A DNA stretch of 64,000 nt from Ctenosaura bakeri (GCA_948474755.1 CAOLHI010001044.1:496001-560000); one strand, 5' to 3'. Counted from the stretch's first letter, positions 44,641-55,764 are shown. Made by a program: numbers and translations. The notes: a model not told the origin generated them from the sequence alone.

Positions 44641-45045
44641 ATGTTTTTTGTTCTCTCCCCCCCCCACCACCGCTTTCTTCTTCCCTGTAAATCCTGGCTA
44701 GCTGCATTCTCCTCCCCTCAACCACTTTCTTGTTTTCCTATCACCCATTCACAAATCATGAATAAGTATCTTTTCTTTATTTCTCTTCTCTCCCAAACAT
44801 CTTTTGCACTCTACCTTCTGCCTCCTTTATTCCTCATCTCCCTCTCTCATCCTCTTTCTCCCTCTCCTAAGCTCTCCTTACTACACTTATCTTCTTTTTC
44901 CCTATCTCTTTATTTCTCTCACCTTCTTTCTCTTTCTGTCCCCACTTCTCTCAACTACATTAATAATCTCCCTTCTTCTTCTTCTCCTCCCTTCCCCTCC
45001 TATCTGTTTCCCCAACCTTTTCTCCCTGCCCCCAAGAAAATGTTG
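44641..45045 (+). repeat. 400-bp pyrimidine-rich tract
   Basis: The plus strand is overwhelmingly C and T, with CTCC, CTTT and CTTCTTCTT runs. The open frame of 137 codons across it (44641-45054) is Ser/Leu/Pro-rich purely because pyrimidine codons include no stops; it is not a gene. Confidence 0.8.
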
Positions 45046-45138
45046 AAATCATGATTGGGAGACGTTAGATTCCTAGCACTTTAAAGAGACAAGTCCAATC
45101 AAACTCAATGGGCTTGCTTCTGAATCAAAAGAGACAGT

Positions 45139-45354
45139 ATTGCCCTGTTGAGAGCCAGTGCAGTGTAGTGGTTTGCGTGTTGGACTATGATCCTGGAACA
45201 CCAGGGTTCGATTCCCCACTTGGCCATGGAAACCCCCTGGGTGACTTTGGGCACGTCACACACTCTGAACTCCCAGAAAACCTTATGACAGGTTCACCTT
45301 AAGGTCACCATAAGTCAGAAATTACTTGAAGACACACAACAACAACATTGCCCT
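45139..45354 (+). mobile_element. tRNA-derived SINE, plus strand, with 8-bp target duplication
   Basis: A clear copy: head GAGCCAGTGCAGTGTAGTGG, perfect B box GGTTCGATTCC at 45206, core GCCATGGAAACCCCCTGGG, RTE-type tail CACCATAAGTCAGAAATTAC and ACACACAACAACAAC end. ATTGCCCT is found at 45139-45146 and 45347-45354. The middle GGCAAAGGCAAAC segment is deleted in this subtype. Confidence 0.92.
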
Positions 45355-45381
45355 TTTGGTTTCTATTGCTGTTGGTTTATT

Positions 45382-45431
45382 TCATCATCATCATCATCAT
45401 CAAAAATAATAACAACAACATCGTCATCATC
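45382..45431. repeat. (TCA)n / (AAC)n microsatellite
   Basis: Seven TCA repeats, then AATAAC/AACAACA and further TCATCA units. Confidence 0.9.
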
Positions 45432-45462
45432 TCTTCTTCAAACCCAAAATATCTGTTGATCA

Positions 45463-46078
45463 GAATCATAGAATCATAGAGTTGGAAGAAACCCTAGGGG
45501 CAATCCAGTCCAACCCCCTGCCATACAGGAACCCATATCAAAGCACTCCCGATAGATGGCTATCCAGCCTCTGCTTTAAAACTTCCACAGAAGGAGACTC
45601 CACCACACTCTGAGGCAGCATATTCCACTGCTGAACAGCTCTGATCGTCAAGAAGTTCTTCCTAAAGTTTAGGTGGCATCTCTTTTCCTATAGTTTGAGT
45701 CCATTGCTCCTCGTCCTAGTCTCTAGAGCAGCAGAAAACAAGCCCACTTCCTCCTCAACATGACATCCCTTCAAATATTTGAACATGGCTATCGTGTCCC
45801 CTCTTAACCTTCTCCTCTGCAGACTAAACATCCCCAGCTCCCTAAGCTGCTCCTCATAAGGCATGGCTTCCAGACCCTTCACCATTGTGGTCGCCCTCCT
45901 CTGGATATGCTCCAGCTTGTCGATAACCTTCTTGAATTGAGGAGCCCAGAACTGGACACAGTATTCCAGAGGAGTTCTAACCAAAGCAGAATAGAGTGAT
46001 ACCATTACCTCCCTCAATCTAGACACCACACTCCTATTGATGCAACCAAGAATCACATTGGTTTTCTTGGCTGCCTAG
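45463..46078 (-). mobile_element. CR1 LINE, 3' end with reverse-transcriptase C-terminus
   Basis: A 5'-truncated CR1 copy. The right edge (46078) begins in coding sequence [11 protein letters not shown], and the left edge is the CR1 3' terminus with tandem ATTCTATG octamers on the minus strand (AATCATAGAATCATAG at 45465). Its preservation suggests a fairly young insertion. Confidence 0.95.
45538..46074 (-). pseudogene. CR1 reverse transcriptase, C-terminal part, one in-frame stop
   Basis: The frame carries the CR1 C-terminal block: [63 protein letters not shown] and [16 protein letters not shown] at 45690-45688 interrupts it where related copies usually carry Gln after KL. The same frame then resumes with FRKNFLTIRAVQQWNMLP and VVESPSVEVLKQRLD to a TGA at 45540-45538, the expected terminus. 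So the copy is dead from 5' truncation plus one stop, with no frameshift. Confidence 0.9.
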
Positions 46079-47502
46079 GGCAATATTTTTTATTATTATT
46101 TTGCAGATGAGAGAGAATTCCACAATCTAATTCTTTCTTTAAAAAACGAAACTAGACTAGAAGAAGACTTGTACCTGTAGAATCCAATACACTCATGCCT
46201 TATCTGTGCCATTTGTATACTCAGATGTACAAACTGCAGATACAACACCAATACATGTGGGGCTGTACAGTTGCAAAGGAACTTGCACATCTCGGATCCC
46301 AAAAGTGAGCATCAGATGAAGGGGCAAACTGCCATGATCTAATTCCACACAATCCTCTACAGGATATGAACATCTGCCAATGCCTTGCAATTCATGCAGA
46401 CACAATGGGTTTGTATTCAATGTCCATAAAATGGTGCCTCTGCCGAAGCAACCAAAAAGGAAGTCTAAACCATTAAAAACAGAGTTGAACTTGTAATTAT
46501 CTCCCAACAATCCTTTTGGGAATTAGGACTAAAATCATACAAGTAAAATTTTCCTGTTTGGGGATGTGACTCCCTCCAACACAAACTAGTTTCTAAAACT
46601 TATCAAGGAAGTTAGATCTTTGAAAAACAAGCCTTGTAAGGAATAAACCATAATAGTCTCTTTTCCATCTTCCTTGACCCATGTTTTGTTTAGAAGTTAC
46701 AGGAACATCAGTTTTTGTTCTCACTCTGTTACTTGTGCCTCCCACCTCTAGAACAATTAAGTATATATGAAAGAGAATGTCTGCCTCTTTCTCATACCCC
46801 TTCTCAGGCTGTCCCCCCAAAACATAAATATTTAATTTCAATAACACTTGAATATATGCTGCTTTAAAATGTGGCAATATATGAAGACCAAAATATAGCT
46901 TCAACAGCAGTTAACTCAGTTTGTAACTTGTTAATTTAATGGCCACCTGTTCTTAACTATTGTAGCGGAAATATGACTATTTATGGTTAATCAGTACTAC
47001 TACATTTTTCAAAATTATTTAAAAGCATTAAATTTCCAGTTTTCTACATTCTCAAACCAGACTCAGGCACAGAAGTAGCAGGGTTGTGGATTTTCTTCTT
47101 TTACAAAACCCCACAAAATAGAAACTTTTAAACAATGTTTCTCCTTCAGTATTTTTTCCCAGTCATGAAAAACATCCAGAATGTATTATTTCTTATTCAA
47201 ACAAGGTTGTCATGCAGAATATGACAGACAATGAGGAGATTAACCAAGTGAGAGCACAAAATGATGACAATAATGAAGACAAATTTTAAAATGTATTTTG
47301 CCATCCTATTGTATATCCAAGGAGGCTTAGAACACATCACTATACTCACATCTAAAATAACCATTTGACAACAACAACAAAAGCACCTAGCAGCAATACA
47401 GCATAAGGTAATGATCTTCCAAGTCTTTAATCTCCAAGTGATGCTTTTACTTAAATCTGGGGAGGGGATAGCAACTTGTGATATATACATATCTATTTAT
47501 AG
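46079..47502. other. Intronic DNA with one LINE-tail-like segment
   Basis: At about 47285-47335 the minus strand reads TTCTAAGCCTCCTTGGATAT and AGGATGGCAAAATACATTTT, a diverged LINE 3' tail. The apparent membrane-segment frame at 47197-47490 overlaps this and is not supported. Nothing else was seen. Confidence 0.4.
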
Positions 47503-47572
47503 AGCTTGGAATGCTGGATGGAGGATTCTGGGATCTGTGAGCCAAAAAAAGGTAATTCCTTCCGAGCTCTGT
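47503..47572. repeat. MITE arm (GGATTCTGGGATCTGTGAGCC type)
   Basis: Reads GGAATGCTGGATGGAGGATTCTGGG, then CCAAAAAAAGGTAATTCCTTCC and GAGCTCTG. It matches one arm of the 63170-63300 family, whose arms contain ...CTGGGAGTTGTAGTCC and AAGTAACTTTTCC. Confidence 0.45.
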
Positions 47573-48126
47573 ATAAGAACTTTTCAATATTTTTGAATAT
47601 AATTTACTTGCATGTACAGTTGCACAGTCTTAAAAATCATGAAATCAAGGATGGGAACATATAGTCCTGACAGACCGTACGTAGCTCCTCTCATCTCTGG
47701 CTATGATAGCTCTGGCTGGTGGGAGTTACACTCCAAGAACATATGGAAAACCACAAATTACTTACTTTTCTGGTGCAAATACTAATGAAATAAAATATAC
47801 TAATCCTTCATGCAACTGCTTCACACATGTGTCTGAACAATATCACAATGGGTCAACAGAATGGCCAGGCAACAAGAGGACCAAAGCTATTAATTAACTT
47901 TTGTAAACAACAAATTAAGTTTTAATTATTAAATGGGGAGAACTTGCAAAACTACTATTTTGAGTGGAGAAATGCTGGAATGTACGTAGTGAGTTTAGGA
48001 GGAAAAAAAGAGGAGGAACACAAATGAGTCTACTGGGAAGGTTGCCCTCTCCCTCTGGCTGACTTTATTTTATTTTTTAATTCAAATAATTATATTCCAC
48101 CCCATATCAAAGATAAAAAAAATTGA
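47573..48126. other. Intronic DNA, nothing recognised
   Basis: AT-rich; no gene or clear repeat boundary. Confidence 0.4.
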
Positions 48127-48282
48127 ATCCAGCTACTTTTTCACTTTGAAGTCCACTTGTAGCAACTGAAATGAAGTGAGGAAGTAGGAGGAAAGTGGGA
48201 CAAGGAGAGAGAAGTTGGGACATTTTAAAAGCAGCTGTGAAAGTGGGACAGCAGAAAATTAACTGGGACTGTCTATGCTACA
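48127..48282 (-). repeat. Palindromic dispersed repeat, copy 2 (partial, inverted)
   Basis: Reads TTTTTCACTTTGAAGTCCAC, GCAACTGAAATGAAGTGAGG and GTTGGGACATTTTAAAAGCAG, the reverse complement of the arm seen at 52530-52600 and in the inverted repeat at 60676-60985. Confidence 0.5.
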
Positions 48283-48459
48283 TGAGGACAGTTGGAAAGT
48301 ATGTGGCTCCACTGTTTTCATGGTCATTGCATCTGTCTCTAGCAACAAGATAGATTTCATTGGATACTCTGATTCCTTTGCAAAATACATCAACATCGAC
48401 AACTTTCAACCCTGAAGATGGTAATCTGAGATTTTCATGACCCACCACTGGCAGTTTCA
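48278..48459 (-). other. Exon-like open segment, unrecognised
   Basis: An AG acceptor candidate (TTTTAATGCAG) is followed by 59 open codons in the phase that needs one upstream base, including LPVVGHENLRLPSSGLKVVDV and FCKGIRVSNEIYLVARDRC, to a TAG. No convincing donor and no recognised family. It may be chance, a decayed exon or part of an unknown repeat. Confidence 0.2.
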
Positions 48460-49357
48460 CTGCATTAAAACCTGTTTTTCAGGAACACAGAGCAATCTAA
48501 AATTCCTCTAGCTTGACCTTAACAATGCAGGTTATAAATCTGGAAACATACTTTACTTTTCTTTAGGATGATCAGTAACTTGGAAAGACATGCTACAACA
48601 GTAAGGAAACAAACTTTGTTATATTAGGGTATCACTGACCAACAATTTAGTGGTCAGCATTAGTCCTATTGTAAAGCTTGTCAATCTAAATTTACACATT
48701 TCTAATTTAAGAGAGAAGAGTTAATCATAAAAATCTATACATCATGACAATTCATCTTTTCTCTACTTATAGCAAAAAATGTCATTATACTTCACAATGT
48801 GGATCCCATCAGCCCTAATCATCATACCCTATGGCGGTAAATAAAGGGAGTAGTTACAATCCATCAACATCAGGAAGGCCACAATCTGCCCTCCCCTACT
48901 TTAATAACTTCCTACTGACTCCCACCTCAGTACTAAATGTCTCTATTCTGCTTGGTCTGCTTGTACAGCCTCTGTTCAAATCCTGCTGATTTTTGTTGTA
49001 CCACAAGGTTATAGCTTTTTCACAAAAATAATACTACCTCCAGCAATTACGCCTTATCTTAACTCACCTACACACAAAGACGAATATACACACTGATGAG
49101 GATGTCATCCTTCCATACTGTGCACTGAAAATGCTGCTTCTTTTTTCAAGTAGTTGAATCCACCACCGTGTATGGCCCCAGGCAGATATCTATAACAAGC
49201 TACTACCAAGTCACAATTGTGGAGTGCCCTTGAAGTAAATCAGATTCTGAGGAGAGGCAGAGAGATTGTCTTATCCTCCTTTTGAGCCATAGAAGTGACA
49301 ACCTTTCTGGCTGATTTCAAAATGTCTTAGGGCTCTGTGCGACAGGTCTTTGAGCCC
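48460..49357. other. Intronic DNA, nothing recognised
   Basis: At about 48795-48900 a weak CCCATCAGCCCTAATCATCA and CAACATCAGGAAGGCCAC pair may be a very old MITE of the 5215 type. No gene. Confidence 0.35.
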
Positions 49358-49637
49358 TAGAGTTTCCAGGTCTCAAGACCTGAATACTCTTTTTCAGTCC
49401 TCAGAGCAAAGGGAGGAATCTCTGGGCACTGAAGACTGTGTAGATATATATATTTTGTTTCCTCCTATGTTAGATTTTTTTTTAATTTCCATTGCTTACT
49501 CTGTGCAAATGTGGTGCTTGCATAACGTCTCATGTTTAATGGCATCACCATGCCATCATAAGGCACAGGTCCTTGGGCCTCAGGTTTTGACCCTGAAAGT
49601 CTCAGGCCCTGGGATCATCCCGATATAGCAACTCTAG
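49358..49637. mobile_element. Candidate MITE (CTAGAGTT termini)
   Basis: The left end CTAGAGTTTCCAGGTCTCAA and the reverse complement of the right end, CTAGAGTTGCTATATCGGGA, share about 10 of the first 12 bases. An internal inverted pair, GGCCTCAGGTTTTGACCCTG and AGTCTCAGGCC, lies near the right end. Transposase class and target duplication are unclear. Confidence 0.4.
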
Positions 49638-51394
49638 TGAGTCACCAACCTGGAGCTTCATAACATTTCTACAGAGACAAGATACTACCTTGGTGCACTC
49701 CCCTTCAGGAATGGGAGGACAACACTGAACTCTACCTTATAGAGTTGTTGTGTTGTGAGTATACTACATAATACCCAGGAAATGTTTTGAATATCTTGTT
49801 GCAATAGCAATGAAATGTACAACTGTAGAAAGAAAGTCCCCACCAAAAGCTCAAACTAGCAACTAACAATCATCACAGGCTTAACAAAATCAAGTGTCAT
49901 TTTCATTCATTATGACATTATTCCTCTGCATGAAAAAAAACAGTCTCCTTTCTGTTGATTTCAGAAGACTGTGCTTTAATTGCAATGTTGAGATTTAAAG
50001 TGCTGTAAGATTCTCTCAGAGATTACAGGGCCAACTGTTTTTAAAATCTATTTCATCCCCCATTCAGTTAGATTGGGAAATGAATGTTAGAAGCATTACC
50101 AGGTACAAAAACAGGAATGTGAACAGAGTTCTGTGAGAGAAAAAACGTACTGGTAGATAGCTGTATTACATTTAACATTGGGAGAAGGTGACAATTGCAA
50201 AATAGTGATAATGATTAACTTCACAGAGGAAATTCCTCTTTTTATGGGCTAACTTTACCACTCTCCCCTTGCCAGTAATAACCTCTAAATAGCACAAGGT
50301 ATTTCATTGCCTGAAACAAAGGACAAGAGCCATATCCCTTCTCCACATATAGAAATCAAATAGATTGCCAAAGGAATCTTGCTTCCCTGCTGGTGAAGAG
50401 ATTCCATTCTCCACCACATCTGAGAGTCACTGGAGAATTTAGGTGAACAGAGCAGGTCAAAACAGCACACCACTGAGCTCCAACAGAGGAGAAAGGCCAG
50501 GGGACTCAGAAGAACTAGGCAAGAGTCTAGTGTTGCACATGCTGCCTGTGGTGTTTTCCCCACACTGCCTGATGATAGGGGCCTGGCTTGCTTTCACCCC
50601 CAATTTCAGTATTAGATCTGGAACCTTGCTCAGTTCAAACTACAACAATGAAAGTGGTGATAATTAAGCATTTTGAGGTATAAGGAAATTACCAACAGAA
50701 CATTTGACTGCCAGCCCAGTCAGCTCCTCTACATAGAATAAAGTGGGGGGGGGATTTTATTCTTTAACTCGGTCAGTAAAAATGTGTGGGCTGACCCTAG
50801 GTTATGCTCTTGAACTCATGTGCAAACTTCACATAACTTCCTTGCTAATCATAACCAGAATTTAGGATAGAAGATGAGAGACATCCTGTGTTTGAATGAG
50901 AGTGTTCTCTTTTAGTCCAAGCAGAGTGTTATATGCACAGTCAAGAAGAAAGATAAGATGCTCACAGTACTCTGAACCTGAGGACATTATACAGAGAAAT
51001 TTTCAGGAAGAGTGCTCGACAAACGAGCATCACTTGAGTAGGAGGCAGTGTTGGAGGAGAATGAACATTAACTAAAGGTAGGTTAATATTCCTCAGAGAA
51101 TGTGAACCTAAGATACAGAGGAAAGAGCAGTGCTAAATTATTATTCTCTCTTATCTCATTCCTTCATGCTAAAGAAACACAGGAGGAGGCATCCTTCCCC
51201 TGTTGTGTTTTGTCAGAGTGAAAATTCTTATAGTCACAAACTGGACATCCTGAAACTTCAGAACTTGGCAAGTGTAAACCAAAATATTTTGCTGTGCTAA
51301 ATAGTCTCAGGAGTGTGCAACCTGTATGAGCTGAAGAACAAGATGCAGCATGCTTCTTATTTCCATAAGTAAAATAAAACTGGTTTGGCAGTGC
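49638..51394. other. Intronic DNA, nothing recognised
   Basis: A G8 run lies near 50745. No repeats or exons were identified. Confidence 0.4.
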
Positions 51395-52090
51395 AATTTT
51401 TTAATTGAATTTTTATTAAATCTAAGAACATTATTACAAGAAAGGAAAAAGACTGTAGATTGCATATACATTGTCTGTTTAACCTATTATAAATAGTATA
51501 ATTAAAATGAGTTCCAACAATATAAGAAAAAAGAATAACAAGAAAAAGGAAAAAGAAGAAAAGGAAGAAGAGAAAAAAATGAGATTAAAAACGAAAAAGA
51601 ATATCAACTTCCTTTTGCCTTCAGCCTTGGACTATGTTCGGCCATATTTTTCCAAAACTCCCTATTTACCTTTTTATTCAAATAGAATCCATGACTGAAT
51701 TCATTTTTTTTTCCAGTCTATCCTTACAAAACATTCGACTGTTAATATCTACCTAATTTTATACTTTGCAAGGAAAGTAATTGAAATAAAATAACATATT
51801 ATTTATTTTTCCCCTTCTGAAAAAATATGTATTATGCATTGTAATAATAGTAGTAAAGAAACAAAAGTAGTTAGCAAATAAATAGATTTACATGTATATT
51901 TTATACATTTTTAATCTTGAGACCCCATCTCTTACTTATGGTATGTATTTTATTATGGGCTGCCATTCTTCTTTCTGTTTATTGGTTTGTTTTCCATCTA
52001 TATAACAGGTAAGTAAATCATACTCTTTCATCTCTATTATCCTTAATAGCCATTGGTCTATTTCAGGAGGCTTTTTTTGCTTTTCTAAAG
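51395..52090 (-). repeat. AT-rich block, possibly an L1-type LINE 3' end on the minus strand
   Basis: Begins with TTTTTTAATTGAATTTTTATTAA, like a reversed poly-A/3' UTR boundary, continues with an A/G-rich stretch (51525-51600) and AT-rich sequence. No coding frame is retained, so the L1 assignment is a guess. Confidence 0.25.
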
Positions 52091-52454
52091 TTTAGCAAAA
52101 TTGACTGTTTCTGCTGAGACCATGTAGAATAAAATTAGACTGTGTTTTTTAGAGATATTTTATCAAACATATGTGTCATGTTTAACAGACTGCAATTTTT
52201 GAAAGGATAGTATCTTCCCCTGCACTTGATGGTAGCAGGGAGGCTACATGGAGGACAGGGCTGGTGGATTGTTTCCAACCCAGTCCCCAAACACTTGCTG
52301 CTTGATCTACTGCTCATTCTCCATAATGATAGAGATGGCTTTATAGCTCTGGGTCACTAATTCTAAGCGGAAGGAACCTTTTTTGTTTCTGCCTATATTC
52401 TATGTGAGAAAAAAGTAAAAAAATAAATAAATCAGTAAATAGGAAGATATATCC

Positions 52455-52820
52455 TCTAAGTGTTCTGATTTGCAAGGGACATTCCCAACTAATCCTTTGT
52501 TGTCCTCCTTTTTCAGTTGCTGTTAGAATGTCTCAGTTTCTCTCTCCTCTTCACACTCTCCCTTTTTATCCTCAGCTTACTTTAACTGCTGCAAACTGAG
52601 TTCAAAGTACAAAAGTAGTTTGCGCTCAATTAACTCAGCAGGGGACAGAGAAAAGGAAGGGGCAGAATCTTGCCTTTCCCAGTAGGCTCAGGCAAAAGCA
52701 AACTGCTGCAACCTCTTCCTTGTTATTAACTTTTGCCACCCTGACCATGCTCCAATGTTCTTTGACCACACCACATCCTGGCTTGCATCTGTGAAATTCT
52801 GGAGGGTGTGGGAAGGAGCC
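52455..52820 (+). repeat. Palindromic dispersed repeat, copy 3
   Basis: Colinear with 23220-23600: CAGCTTACTTTAACTGCTGC, AAACTGAGTTCAAAGTACAA, AAGTAGTTTGCGCTCAATTA, CCTTTCCCAGTAGGCTCAGG and CTTTGACCACACC. It is noncoding. Confidence 0.65.
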
Positions 52821-53300
52821 CCCACAAAAAGTCATGCTGTCGTATAGCCCAATAACATTATTTTGTGTGACCCTGAATTCCAGGTCACACACACACAAAA
52901 TTTTTTAACAAGAAGTGTTTGTCTAGCCAACTCACTCCACTGTGATTGTGCTCATGTGAAGGTTCATGCAGAGTAGGACACATCCAGGCAGGATTAAATT
53001 TATTCTTGGAAGATAGGTTGCTATTTATCTGCAATATTTCAAATGGACAAAAATAAGAAACCGAGTAGCTGGTAATGGTTTTGCTACATGCAAGAAGATT
53101 TAACAACGTCATTAAATGGTGCAGCACTCAGAAACATTTCATTAGAATTCTTTTCTTCTGAATCATATCAGTAAAATCCAAGGCTTGGTCTGGTGTTCAT
53201 GTGTTGACTTACTTGCAGGCTTTTCACTGCAGATGTACAGTTTAGGACTTGTAAACAGTAAAGGATGGATGGAAAAGAAAACTGTCAAGACAACATATTT
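52821..53300. other. Intronic DNA, nothing recognised
   Basis: A short (CA)n run lies near 52888. No gene or repeat family was seen. Confidence 0.4.
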
Positions 53301-53404
53301 GAGCTGGTGTGATATAGTGGATAAATTTGTTTGGACTTGAAAGATGCTACATTCAGATCTCTATAGAGCCATGAAGCTCAGTGACCACTGTCTCTCTGGC
53401 TCAC
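53301..53404 (+). mobile_element. Sauria-type tRNA-derived SINE, head fragment
   Basis: Reads GAGCTGGTGTGATATAGTGG, ATTCAGATCTC in the B-box region and AGAGCCATGAAGCTCAGTGA. The ATGAAGCTCA(C/G)TG core distinguishes this from the CATGGAAACCCAC subtype elsewhere in the window and matches the Sauria SINE pattern. The tail is missing. Confidence 0.65.
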
Positions 53405-53762
53405 GTACATGGCACGCTTTCAGTACAGCAAAAACACCACAAGACTAAATAATAATTGTGCTGTGTTTTAGAATACAGAAAGGACATAATAAATATGACT
53501 GCAAACTGTAGAACATTATTCTGTCCAAAGTTTGAAAAATGGCTCACAGCATGGGTCGTTTTTTAGTTTCTACATTAACTTTCAGCTAAGAGATAATGTT
53601 AATAGGTAGTATGCCTCTGCTATTTATCATGTCATTTAGCAGCCATTCTTTCCTGGACCCTCTGAACCTTTTACATTAATAACAGAACATAACCAGCACT
53701 GCAGGGGATACTGCTGAAGAGGGAGGAAAAATATACATAACCCTCTATCACCTGCTTAGCAC
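53405..53762. other. Intronic DNA, nothing recognised
   Basis: AT-rich, no supported feature. Confidence 0.4.
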
Positions 53763-53990
53763 ATGGACATGCACCATTGCAGCAGTATGCAACCCCACCC
53801 CCACAGAACAGCAACAATGTGCAACCCATGTCAATGACTGAGTACCAATGCACAATACATGATGAACAACTACCGTGCAAAGTATAACTTATACAATCAT
53901 AATGCAAAATCACAATACAAAGGACAGGATGCACAACTAAAACGCAAAGTATAGGATACTCAGCCACAATCCACAATGCACACCTTGCAA
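53763..53990. repeat. Degenerate tandem repeat rich in CAATGCACAA / GCAAAGTATA
   Basis: Variants of CAATGCACAA, GCAAAGTATA, ACAACTA and CACAATAC recur irregularly; GCAAAGTATA occurs at 53877-53886 and 53944-53953, 67 bp apart. The 101-codon minus-strand frame here (Cys/Ile/Val/Leu-rich) is a by-product of this composition. Confidence 0.5.
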
Positions 53991-54331
53991 AGACAAGGCA
54001 CAGCTTAACATGACTGTCTGCGCAACTCCACTGCTATTAGCAGAATGTGTCTGTTGTGTGATGTTGACCTTCTTGCCCTGAGTGCATAGCATCACCTTAC
54101 ATACGCCTATGTTCTGAAGTGACTTTCAGCCATAATGAATCATTTGATGTAATGAAAAGTGTTTTTATCCTCCAGAAACAGTTCAAAGCCCCTGTGAAAA
54201 TCTGGAAATACAACTGAAGTGGGAAGAGAGCAAATACTGGACTTAACAACTGGGGAGATAATATAGAGCACCTCAGTGATTAAGCCCCGTGCTATAAGAG
54301 GGGCTGTGGGAACCCAGTAAATTAGCTCATA
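53991..54331. other. Intronic DNA, nothing recognised
   Basis: No coding or repeat signature. Confidence 0.4.
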
Positions 54332-54533
54332 GGCCATTTCCACCCTACATTGTTATGGTGCTATTATTCCACTTTCAACATCCTGTGGAATTCTGGGGTT
54401 TGTAGCTTACTGATGCCAAAGAGCTCTCTGGCTGAGAATTCTAAAGGCCCCTCCCTAAACTGGAAAGCCCAGGATTCCATAGGATGTTGAAAGTGGAATA
54501 GTAGCACTATAACAGTGTAGTGCAGCAATGGCC
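54332..54533. mobile_element. Foldback MITE (GGCCATTTCC termini), copy 3
   Basis: Left GGCCATTTCCACCCTACATTG and right CAGTGTAGTGCAGCAATGGCC are inverted complements. The arms TATTCCACTTTCAACATCC and GGATGTTGAAAGTGGAATA pair. The loop contains AGCTCTCTGGCTGAGAATTC, also present at about 5965. Flanks are ATA and ATG, so the 3-bp duplication is imperfect. Confidence 0.8.
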
Positions 54534-54660
54534 ATGGTCTCTCCTCCAGTGTTCTTGCATCAACTAAGTGTCCCAGTCCAAAACACACATCCCTAAACAG
54601 AAGAGGTTAACAAAGTTCATGCTTCTTCTAGATATTTCTAAACTGACCCTGAGCCCAGGG

Positions 54661-54722
54661 CCTTCCTTTCCTTTCCTTTCCTTTCCTTCCCCTTCCCCTT
54701 CTCTTTCCCTTCCTTTCCTTTT
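54661..54722. repeat. (CCTTT)n microsatellite
   Basis: CCTTT pentamers with CCTTCCCC variants; its complement reads as a Lys/Glu/Gly-rich frame that is not a gene. Confidence 0.92.
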
Positions 54723-55084
54723 ATGTGAAGTCCATTTGCAAGAGAACACTGATAATCATACTAAATATGATTATCATTATTACTTTATGACATCCCAGTC
54801 TGCAATGATTGGCTGACAGAACCAGCTTTGAAGCATTAGCAAAGAAACAAGAAGTCTGAAAATGGAACTTCTGACACAGCAGAGTTAAAAAGCCAGGAAT
54901 GCGCTTAAGGGAACTGAAAGTTCAGGTGAAGGAGAGTTTTCCAACTACAGAGGAAGAGAAATTTAAAATACCTCTAAATACAGAAGATAACCTTTGCTCT
55001 GGGAGGACCAACTGAGGGGATTTTTGGACTACTAAGCACAAAACCGGAATAGGAAACTTTAGGACAGAGAATATTCTTGTTACC

Positions 55085-55262
55085 TTGAATGTCCATTCTC
55101 CTAAAAGATCGTTCGTTTCATGCCTGGCTACAGTATCAACAAGTACTGTAACCATTTGTTTCTCTGATGCATTACATATCTGAATTTTTAGGGTGTGGGC
55201 AGTCAGTTCATTGCAGATCACTATCCACGATGGCAATAAGGCTAGGAACATGAATTCAGCGA
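55085..55262 (-). other. Exon-like open segment, unrecognised
   Basis: On the minus strand an open frame (ATG at 55251) encodes ELTAHTLKIQICNASEKQ and VTVLVDTVARHETNDLLGEW, then meets a donor-like TTCAAG|GTAACAAG at about 55085. Possible acceptors (TTCCTAG, TGGATAG) lack a strong pyrimidine tract. It does not resemble betaglycan. A MITE begins immediately to its right. Confidence 0.25.
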
Positions 55263-55476
55263 AAGGCTATTTCACACTACACAGTTATAGTGCTATCATC
55301 TCACTTTAACTGACATGGCCACATTTGATTAGCAGTTCAGGGTGGAGCATTTAAAATTCTGAATCAAGGAGCTCTGGTTCTTCCCCAAACAACAAACCTC
55401 AGGTTTCCACAGGATGCATTCATGACAACTAAATTGGAATCATAATGCTATAACTGTGTAGTGCGAAAGAGCCCAC
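55263..55476. mobile_element. Foldback MITE relative (GGGCTCTTTCGCACTACAC termini)
   Basis: Left AGGCTATTTCACACTACACAG is complementary to right TGTGTAGTGCGAAAGAGCCC; TTATAGTGCTATCAT and ATCATAATGCTATAA also pair. The middle is diverged from the 28322/54332 copies. No coding capacity. Confidence 0.6.
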
Positions 55477-55764
55477 TGAAACTGACATGGGGCAGTTCCC
55501 GGCTGTATCATTACTCCTCCAAAATGCAGGCATTGTTTTTTTTCAAGGAGAAGATTTCAAAGACAGTGAGGAAAACTCTGGAAGATTCCCCTTCATTTTT
55601 AGAATGCCTTAGCACCCAACATAAATGTTCCAAAAGACTAACTCAGCAGAGTGGCTCAAAACTTACATCCTGCTAACACCTATCAGGTTGTGCAACAGGA
55701 CTTTCTTCCCCTACTCATACCCACTTCAGCAACCCTCTGTGCTTCATCTAATCTTCCTCCACAG

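Noticed and set aside
44641..45054. 137-codon plus-strand frame
   Set aside because: Pure consequence of a pyrimidine tract that cannot encode stop codons.
45139..45354. Possible functional tRNA gene because of the perfect B box
   Set aside because: The cloverleaf is not maintained, and the sequence continues into a SINE core and tail flanked by a target duplication.
47197..47490. Minus-strand frame ending in a membrane-like segment, initially taken as a terminal exon
   Set aside because: The underlying DNA matches the reptile LINE 3' tail pattern (TTCTAAGCCTCC..GGATGGCAAAATACATTTT) and the hydrophobicity comes from T-rich codons.
53671..53976. Cys/Val/Leu-rich minus-strand frame resembling a membrane protein
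   Set aside because: Explained by the degenerate CAAT/GCAAAG repeat on the opposite strand.
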